In this document: in pieces, positions 56,701 through 64,000 of the stretch
Numbering within the stretch: the first letter of the stretch is position 1
Layout of the letters: every line of letters starts with the position of its first letter
Assembly (NCBI RefSeq): GCF_028372415.1
Contig: NC_092879.1
Location: forward strand, 69,851,711-69,915,710
Reading direction: 5' to 3'
DNA: 64,000 bases
From: Notamacropus eugenii
Taxonomy: Eukaryota > Chordata > Mammalia > Diprotodontia > Macropodidae
The notes under the pieces: model-generated
Told to the model about the DNA's origin: nothing
The model's database searches: none
The model's input: the letters and a program-made list of their open reading frames with translations, nothing else
Program-made: the position numbers and the translations under genes

Positions 56701-57394
56701 TTAACATGAGCCAACAAAGCTAACAAATCTTTTACACACAGTTTCACTAAGATGCAAGTACTATACAGTCATCATGGACAATTCAGTGGTCCTCTCGGAA
56801 AGAATAGGAAATTCCACCCTGGTGAAAAAGGAAACATAGATTAGCTGTAACTTGGCAGTCAAAACTTGTTGTCTGGGGGTGTCATCGCACAAAAGATTAC
56901 AGGGAATAGGCATAAGCCTAAATGAAGTCAAATTATTTTTGAAACAGCCAATACAAACAGCTTCTTCTTTTTTCTCCTATTTGAGTAATATTGTATCACT
57001 GTTTTTACACTGACAGAATATTCTCCTAAACTAGGCTGCGAGTTTTCGGGTTACAAGTTAGGAGTTGGACAGTTCAACCTGCTGCTCAAGTAGTAAATGA
57101 TTCCTGTACTGTAAGGCCAACTGGGAAGCCACGCCCCCTTCAGGAAACTGAAGAAAACACTCGAAAGGAAATAGTGAGGCCCAATATCAACCCATGCAAA
57201 AAGGGAGGGGATTTTGTTTTGTTTTTGTGAGAACTGCAGGGTGATTCCTTCATGACATATATGGCTGTGCTAACAATAAGGTATAACTCACTATCCTGTT
57301 CTTAACAGTGTTCAGCATTGGGGTTGGGGGTGAGGATGGGGTTGAGCAGATAGTCACTCTTCCTATTTCTTTTCATCAAGGGTATTCAAACTCC
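56701..57394. other. No gene or recognisable repeat
   Basis: Nothing supportable is seen. Confidence 0.45.
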
Positions 57395-57738
57395 TTTGCA
57401 CAGTACTCAGGGCCCTCTAAAATCTACCTTTCCAAGCCTTATCTCATGTCAGTCTCCTCTATATTCTCTATGTTTCACTCAATTTGCCAGTTCTTCCCTC
57501 TGAACATACCCAAGCTCTACTTTCTTAGTGCCTGTCTGCTCACACTGCCCCGTGGTTGGAATGTTCTCTCTTCTTATCTTTGTCCGTTGAATTCCTATCC
57601 ACATTTTAAAGATCAATTCAAATTCCATCTTACCCAAAAAGCTTTCCTTAATGTCGTCACCGGTAATGATTTTCTTCCTCATATGTCACATACCTTTGTA
57701 AAGCACTTATCATGTAACATGAATCTAAACAAATCCAA
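57395..57738 (+). repeat. L2 LINE, left part (interrupted)
   Basis: 'tggttggaatgttctctctt', 'attttaaagatcaattcaaa' and 'aaaagctttccttaatgtcg' match the L2 3' UTR in sense. The 147-codon frame at 57308-57751 covers it and is not a gene. Confidence 0.7.
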
Positions 57739-57855
57739 TAACATACATTAAGTATCTACTATGTTCAAGGCTTTTTGCTGGGCACTAGGGATGCAATGAC
57801 AAAATGAGAAATAATCTCTGACCTCCAAGGAGTTTACATTCTTCTGGTGGATTAT
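57739..57855 (-). repeat. L2 LINE 3' end nested in L2
   Basis: 'acattaagtatctactatgt' and 'gacctccaaggagtttacat' form a minus-strand terminus within a plus-strand L2. Confidence 0.8.
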
Positions 57856-57955
57856 TGTTATCTACGTGTCCTCTTACAAAACTCCAATTTCTAAGAGGAC
57901 AGGGAATATGTCTTCTTGAGATTTGTGTCTCTCCCAGCACCCAGGAACCCAGCTG
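57856..57955 (+). repeat. L2 LINE, right part
   Basis: 'atttctaagaggacagggaa' and 'atttgtgtctctcccagcac' complete the plus-strand L2. Confidence 0.65.
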
Positions 57956-58476
57956 TTGGTTTCCAAGTCTCTTGAATGTCTTTTAAAGTGGATTTGATAC
58001 CTAAGCTAGCATAGTCTTATCAATTGCTGTGTATTTTGTATTGGTACTAAGGAAGATGCCAGAATTGTAACACCAATAACTCTTGGGTACCTAGGATAAT
58101 TGTTTCCTATTTTAAAAGTTTAAAGGAAAAATTATGTTCCTGGGTAAAATGAATGCCAGGTAAAAGCAAATGAAGAAAAAATTCACAAGAAATCCACAAT
58201 TCAGAGAAAATCTTATAACAGGAATAAAGGCATGATTCTTTCTCTTGTGTCTTGGTCAGTGAAAGGTTTAGCCATCTTGTTCAAAGCAGAAGTGATCCTG
58301 AGATTTCCGTCCTTAACCCTCCCCCCTCCCCAAGCTAGCTTCACCTTCCAGGTATTTAACCAATGTAAGGGTGGGTGGGTATCAGAGCATTTCATCCTGT
58401 TTTCAGTTGACATTTCCAAGCAAACCCTTGGTCATACTGTAAAAGACTCTAGCTCAAGGCCAGTTTTTACCTAAGA
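57956..58476. other. No gene or recognisable repeat
   Basis: Nothing supportable is seen. Confidence 0.45.
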
Positions 58477-58600
58477 ATCATAGAATGTCAGTGCTATAGA
58501 AGAACTTAGGGTCATCTAGTCTAATCTTATAAAGGAGGACACCGACCCAAAGATGAGAAGTGAATTAATATAATGTCAGGTCTAGAAGAGACCGTACAGC
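58477..58600 (-). repeat. MIR3 SINE
   Basis: 'aatcatagaatgtcagtgct' and 'agggtcatctagtctaatct' start the reverse of MIR3. The head is decayed. Confidence 0.75.
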
Positions 58601-58620
58601 TAGATTATTTAAAACACACA

Positions 58621-58622
<2 letters not shown>

Positions 58623-58660
<38 letters not shown>
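58623..58660. repeat. (CT)n microsatellite
   Basis: 38 bases of pure pyrimidine, mostly perfect CT. Confidence 0.97.
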
Positions 58661-58661
<1 letters not shown>

Positions 58662-58704
58662 AGTATCGTAAAGTGGAGGAACTCGAAGCCAGGGGAGGGG
58701 AGGG

Positions 58705-58840
58705 ATTTAGGATAGCAGAATGTCCGTGCTAGAATGGGATGCTCAAGTCTGATTCCCTCATTTTACATAGGAGAACAATGAGATCCAGAAAGGGGAGATC
58801 ACACCTGCACTTAACTAGTGACCTCTGCAAAGGCTAGAGG
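58705..58840 (-). repeat. MIR3 SINE
   Basis: 'gaatgtccgtgctagaatgg' and 'cattttacataggagaacaa' fit a minus-strand MIR3. Confidence 0.7.
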
Positions 58841-59395
58841 ATCTCATAATTGGGGGAAAAAAATGAAGTGTCCTCACCGAGTTTTGCAGGACTTGCCTCC
58901 CTGGGATATCTATGTGTTTTAATGGGAAGGCTTCAATGTTGCTTCAACCCCTGTCCTTGGGCAGATGTTCTTTCAAAACTCTCCCTCAGCCAGCTCTCAA
59001 GCTTTCTTTACACAGCTCCAGGAAAGTCAACTTGGCCTTCTGGCAGATTTATAGATAGAGGCTGAAAAGTCAGAAAGTCAGGAGGCCAGCTACGCGGCTC
59101 CCAGCCTAGTAACCCGGATTTCCCTCTTTGAAGGTGAATTTTTAACTAAAGGAATTTCTCCCCTTTTCCTAACTAGAAGCCGGTCCCCCTGAAAAAGAGA
59201 AAGTATGCATGACCCCATTTAAGGAGTGACAAGAGCCAAATGAGAGGATTCCCTGTAAGGTGTATATTACAAGAGTTAGATTCCTTCTTCATGCACTTTC
59301 TATCCACAGAAGTGAGAATGCTCTAGTTTAGGTTCACTTAGGAAATGCAATAACCACAGTAAAGACACCATTAGCTAGAATTGGCCAGTAGAGGT

Positions 59396-59398
<3 letters not shown>
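58841..59398. other. No gene or recognisable repeat
   Basis: Unique-looking sequence directly upstream of the homopyrimidine tract. Confidence 0.45.
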
Positions 59399-59440
<42 letters not shown>

Positions 59441-59469
59441 TCCCTCTCCCTCCCTCCCTCCCTCCCTCT
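59399..59469. repeat. (CT)n/(TCCC)n homopyrimidine tract
   Basis: 71 consecutive pyrimidines: CT repeat to about 59436, then CCCTCT and TCCC units. Confidence 0.97.
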
Positions 59470-59581
59470 GCTCTCCCTCCCCACTTTCTAGGCTTTTACT
59501 CTTTGCTACTGTGACCCAACCACTCCCTCCCTAAATGGACAATTTCTAGCTTCCCAGGGGACATCTGATTCTTACAAGAGT

Positions 59582-60238
<657 letters not shown>

Positions 60239-60292
60239 ATGCTGCTGGTTTCTCAGCTGATAGAAACACCGCGGATGGAGCCCCACATTACG
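60239..60292 (+). CDS. Candidate first coding exon, 18 codons, unidentified gene
   Basis: ATG at 60239 has A at -3 ('caagATGc') and opens a frame encoding MLLVSQLIETPRMEPHIT. The frame meets a strong splice donor, ACG|GTAAGG, at 60292/60293, in phase 0. A second in-frame ATG lies at 60275. The position just downstream of a repeat-poor leader and at the start of a G/C-richer, CpG-bearing stretch fits a first exon. I do not recognise the peptide. The exon could also be untranslated, with the real start further on. No downstream exon is visible in the remaining 3.7 kb, which would be the start of a long first intron. Confidence 0.35.
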
Positions 60293-62379
60293 GTAAGGAC
60301 CTTGAGAGCATTCAGAATGAATAAGCATCAGAAAAGTACTGGCTATTGAAATAATTCCTAGTAGCGACTTTTACCAAGGCTCCCTTTCCCCCCTCATTTA
60401 TTATGTTTTTGAATCACTGATCACCAGTTGGGGAAGGGGCGGGGGGAGGGGGGGAAGGCTCTAAAGTTTGATCAGAGCCTGACTGCAAAAGTATCCTACC
60501 TAGGATGTCTTTAGTGGGTTCACCTGCAACCCTCTCCGCTAGTATTTGCTCTTGGGTATGGGGGTATCGAGGTAGTTAAGTCCAGCAGACACTTAAACCT
60601 GCTGCCCAGCCTCTTCTCCCTCCGGAAAATTTCTTCCCCATTATGTTAACTGTCGAAAATGGTGGTTAAATTCAGGTGATTCCAGCAGCGTAAGTGGGGC
60701 AGAGCGAGGACTTTCTCGAGAAAGCAGATCAAGTCAACTGGAGTCTGGATTCAGTTCTGTGCCTGTTGGGGAGGGCAGGTGCCGCACTGAGGGATAGAGG
60801 GTGAAACCTGCTCAGCCCCCCGCCTCACTGTACAGTTCAAATCAGCAAGTGTCTCCTGGCCCCTATGTATGGCTAGTACTCTGCCCTCCACGCCCCCCTC
60901 CCCTCCTCTTTCTCGGAAAGGCAGTCCCGGGCAGAGCTCTCCCTCCGCGAGCTGGCTCACCAGAGAACCCCACCAAAGGCTCAAGTGACCCCAGTTTGAT
61001 CTTTGCCAATCTGGCGGTGGGGTTCGGAGTACGGGGAGCTCCCCCAAAGCTACTTTGGCTGCTGTTGGGCTCGTACATTGTTCTCCGGTGCAGTATAGCT
61101 GAAAATAGCCTGGGATAGCAATAGATACTGCCCGATTTTTATCCTAGATTAAATGCTGACTGAACAGACACTAATAGGATTAGACTACCAATAAACTTAG
61201 CCCTTGAAGTCGTGATTTCCCTGTGTAAACAGAAGGCTGCCGACGACTGCTTTTCGCTGAATTATTGGGGGGTTGAGATGGAAACTTCGCTCAGACCGAG
61301 GGGGACCATATGAAAAGCCGTTGGGAGTGGAGGGAGACTTCTGCGGGTATACGGTCAGGCCGGGAATGGGTCCTTCAAGGGGATCAGGTGAATCAGAAAG
61401 AAGCGAATCCTTGGCACTGTTTTATCTTAAAAAAAAAAAAAAACGAACGAACGAACAACCCCCGGCTATTTTCGGTCAGCGCAAGCAGGTTAGTGGATAG
61501 TGTTTAGAAGCGAGAGCAAAGCGTACGGAACACAGCAATATTTGAACAAAAGACGTAGCCAAAGTCTCCCGGAGCTCGATTTATTCTGGAAGAGTTTCAG
61601 GGGGGAGGGGGCCACAGTTTTTGGCTCCGAGCCCTTGAAGGGGAGGTAGAACCGAGTGGACCCCAGTGAGTGCAGATGAAGCTCTCTGGGAAATCTCCTC
61701 CAGACTAGGAGTGAGAGCCTATGCCCGGCTCCAGCTTTCTCACCCTGTGATTAGGAGCTGGGGTGAGACAGCCCCTGTGTAAACAAGTCCCTGGTTGACT
61801 CGTTTCGCGATCTCCATTGTAACTGGGAAGATTCCTGCTGCCCTCTGGTGTTGCATCCCGGGCCCCTGACTTATTTTATAAAATCGGGGCCATGGGGAGC
61901 AATACATCCACCCCGCACCTTCCCTTCTATCTCCACCCACAGCTTGGCACTCACAAGGAAGGCTGAACCAGGGAATGAGGCTGGCATGGATCGCCGGGGT
62001 TTAGAACTGGAAGGGACCTTGGAAGATCAATGAGCTCAACATTTAGGTGTCGATACACGGTCCCGGGGAGAAGCCGTAGTCCTGGCAAAGTGCCAGGCCC
62101 GGGACTGCTCCCCAGTATCCTTAGAGATGTTGCTTGGGCAGTAAAGCTAAGAGTGACGGTACCTACCGCTTTTCCTATTCGAAGGGCTCAAGACTCAGGG
62201 CTCCTAAGAGGCAGGCACTTTTTTTTGTCTTAGTTTTTTTCGATTCCCCCCTCTCCCCCCCCCTTGCCCTTCTGAACAATCTGTTTAATAAAAAGCCCCT
62301 TTGTTTCCCAGGAGGTTGTAGTGAGGGGAAAGGGGGAGGCGGCAGGGGGTGGTTGTGTAGAAGTGGCTTCTGAGACGCT
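60293..62379. other. G/C-richer, CpG-bearing stretch (possible first intron)
   Basis: CpG sites are clearly more frequent than in the preceding 59 kb (for example 'tcgtttcgcgatctccattg' near 61800). Apart from a small MIR3-like piece ('aactggaagggaccttggaa' near 62006) and an A run with GAAC units (61428-61456), it lacks old repeats. No exon is evident. Confidence 0.5.
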
Positions 62380-62381
62380 CC

Positions 62382-62383
<2 letters not shown>

Positions 62384-62433
<50 letters not shown>
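62384..62433. repeat. (GT)n microsatellite
   Basis: About 25 GT units, followed by 'gggtctgggtctgg'. Confidence 0.95.
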
Positions 62434-62436
<3 letters not shown>

Positions 62437-64000
62437 CTGGGTCTGGAGACCATTTCACAGGAGCCCCCTAGCACGGTCCAGGAAATTCGTGAGCCTCACT
62501 GTTACATACTGAGCATGTCAGTTTCCTCCGTTTCTCCAGTACAGTTGGCACAGTACCTTTAACCCAAACGGGCACCCTATCGTGGCCCTGAAGCGAGCTG
62601 CCTCGCCAGTAGGGGGCACTGATCCTGCTCGCTATGGCTGTAGTGCACTGCTAGGAGGTCCGAGTGCTTTTTCAAAACTAACCCAGTCCTCATCCACCTC
62701 CTCCTCCTCCCCCCCCTCCTTCTTGTAGGCGAGTTTCTGCAGCAGAGCACTATCTTTTCGCTGGCCGCGGTTTAGAGAAATATCTTGTGCGTGTCTCTCG
62801 CTTTCCCTGCCTGGACCAGAGCAACTACCCTTGACCAGTGCCAGAGCTGCTGCCACACTGGCAGCTCGGATGCCTCCTCGCTCTCCTTTCCCTGGGTTTG
62901 TCCCTACTAGGGTTTCAAACTCCCCAAGGGTTTTCTTTGGAGGCAATCGTGTGGCCGTCCCATGTTCTTTACACCTGCCTCTCCCCGCCCCCGCCCCCAG
63001 CTGACGGTAGAAGACAGGGTTAGGGAGCAACTTGAGTAAAAGAGGCACTTTGTAATCCGTGCTATGTTCGACGCGAGATGCGAACCCACTCTTCAGGAAG
63101 TGTTTGTGTTGAAGGAAAGCCTGACAATAAGAATAAGTGACCAATAAGGAGAAGGGGGCGGTAGTCAGAACTCCGAGAGGTTGGCTTGGCTCTGACTGAG
63201 GGAAGAATTCTGTGCTTAGTGTGCCCCGCCCCGCCCTGGTCTGCCCCCGCCCCCGCCCCTACCCCTGCCCCTGCCCCCTCTTTCTCCAGTTTCATCCCAT
63301 GGAAACATTGCTGCTAACTGCTCACTCCCTGTCCTCCTCTCCGCCTACCTTCCCCCCCCCCCCCTTTCTCATTCCTGGAAGATGGTTAGAATAGTGGTGG
63401 CTGGACACTTCCCCAGCCTGGGAGAAGCTCCAGAGACCCACAGCCAGGCCCCTCAAACTCCAAGGGAGTGATAGCAGTGTGAAAGCCCGGGCTCCGCCTG
63501 GGACTCCTCGCTTCGCTTTTCCTTTCTGGAGCAAGGGGCTGGGGCCATAAAGCTGTTGATGTGAACTAGAGAACATATGGTGCCTTCGGTGAGGGAGGCG
63601 CTGAAGTGCCTTGAACCTGCCCCTCTCTCTGCCCGGCTCCATGCTGCCAGGCCGAGGAGCTAAGTGGCCTTAAAGGGGCATGCCACCTTGCTCCCGAAGC
63701 CTCGAGTTTGCAGAGGAAATAACTTTTCCCCCTTTGAGAAAATCCTATTGCCTCGCCCAGTTGCTTTGAAAGCTGCTGAATGGCTCACTCCTCTCCCTGT
63801 TCCCTGTATGCTGCCGCTCTGGGTATGAGCGGAATCCAGCATCTCCTCAAACATCCATGCCAGGATGCTGTTTTGCCCTGGGAATGTAGGCAGTTGGGTT
63901 GTTGACAGGGAGAGAGATTCAGGGGTTTGTCAGGAAGTCTGTGGTTCTTCTAAAGGACTTGAACTGACTCCTCATCCCCTTGAAGGAGGGGAAAGAAAGG
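62434..64000. other. G/C-rich stretch with GC boxes
   Basis: It contains clusters of CCCCGCCC-type GC boxes (62984-62998, 63223-63282), a run of 13 C at 63352-63364 and few recognised repeats. The 170-codon minus-strand frame at 62632-63144 is the longest in the window but has no recognisable domain. It could belong to a CpG island flanking a promoter. Confidence 0.45.
63223..63282. promoter_or_regulatory. GC-box cluster
   Basis: 'gccccgccccgccctggtct' followed by further CCCCGCCCC and CCCCTGCCCC units. These are Sp1/KLF-type sites, and the complementary strand has many G4 runs. Function is inferred. Confidence 0.45.

Noticed and set aside
57308..57751. 147-codon plus-strand frame
   Set aside because: Most of it lies in an L2 3' UTR, and no domain is recognisable.

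Overview
This looks like nuclear DNA of a marsupial mammal. The strongest evidence is the interspersed repeats. There are three copies of a tRNA-headed SINE with an RTE-type tail, of the kind known as Mar1/WSINE in marsupials. There is a dense, old layer of MIR and MIR3 SINEs and of L2 and L3 (CR1-clade) LINEs, and there are two L1 3' fragments whose tails resemble those of marsupial L1. Bacterial gene structure, operons, CRISPR arrays and rRNA are absent. No tRNA gene was found outside SINE heads. Family names are recalled from the literature and were not checked against a library.

From 1 to about 59,400 I find no convincing protein-coding exon. The stretch reads as intergenic or intronic sequence. 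Its open frames are mostly translations of decayed LINEs or microsatellites. The largest repeats are two L2-like LINEs of about 2.9-3.1 kb on the minus strand (17995-20890 and 32735-35790). Both keep recognisable remains of endonuclease and reverse transcriptase coding sequence, and both are interrupted by younger elements. Shorter L2 copies lie at 1690-3203, 7549-8628, 10268-10826, 21325-23510, 26511-27300, 30620-31140, 37040-37870 and 56025-56700. L3/CR1 pieces lie at 5550-5748, 15650-15845, 23514-24322, 44580-44850 and 45058-45560. DNA transposons include a foldback hAT-like MITE (18603-18796), two copies of a second hAT-like MITE (7422-7545, 34946-35160) and a Tigger/pogo-like element of about 1 kb between TA dinucleotides (22243-23253). 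Insertions within insertions give a relative age order: MIR, MIR3, L2 and L3 are oldest, and Mar1, L1 and the DNA elements cut into them.

The right end is different. Between 58.6 and 59.9 kb there are three long homopurine/homopyrimidine tracts. They are followed by a G/C-richer, CpG-bearing stretch to the end of the window with GC boxes near 63.0-63.3 kb. At 60239 a 54-base open frame with a good start context runs directly into a strong splice donor (GTAAGG at 60293). This is the best candidate in the window for a first exon and promoter of a plus-strand gene whose body lies to the right. I cannot name the gene.

Other points of interest are an uninterrupted (CTG)25 tract next to a (CTG)8 tract at 41362-41465, an L1 fragment with a perfect 15-base target-site duplication at 43021-43237, and several repeat-free A/T-rich islands that could be conserved regulatory elements. 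I did not find a new multi-gene system; none of the sequence supports one.
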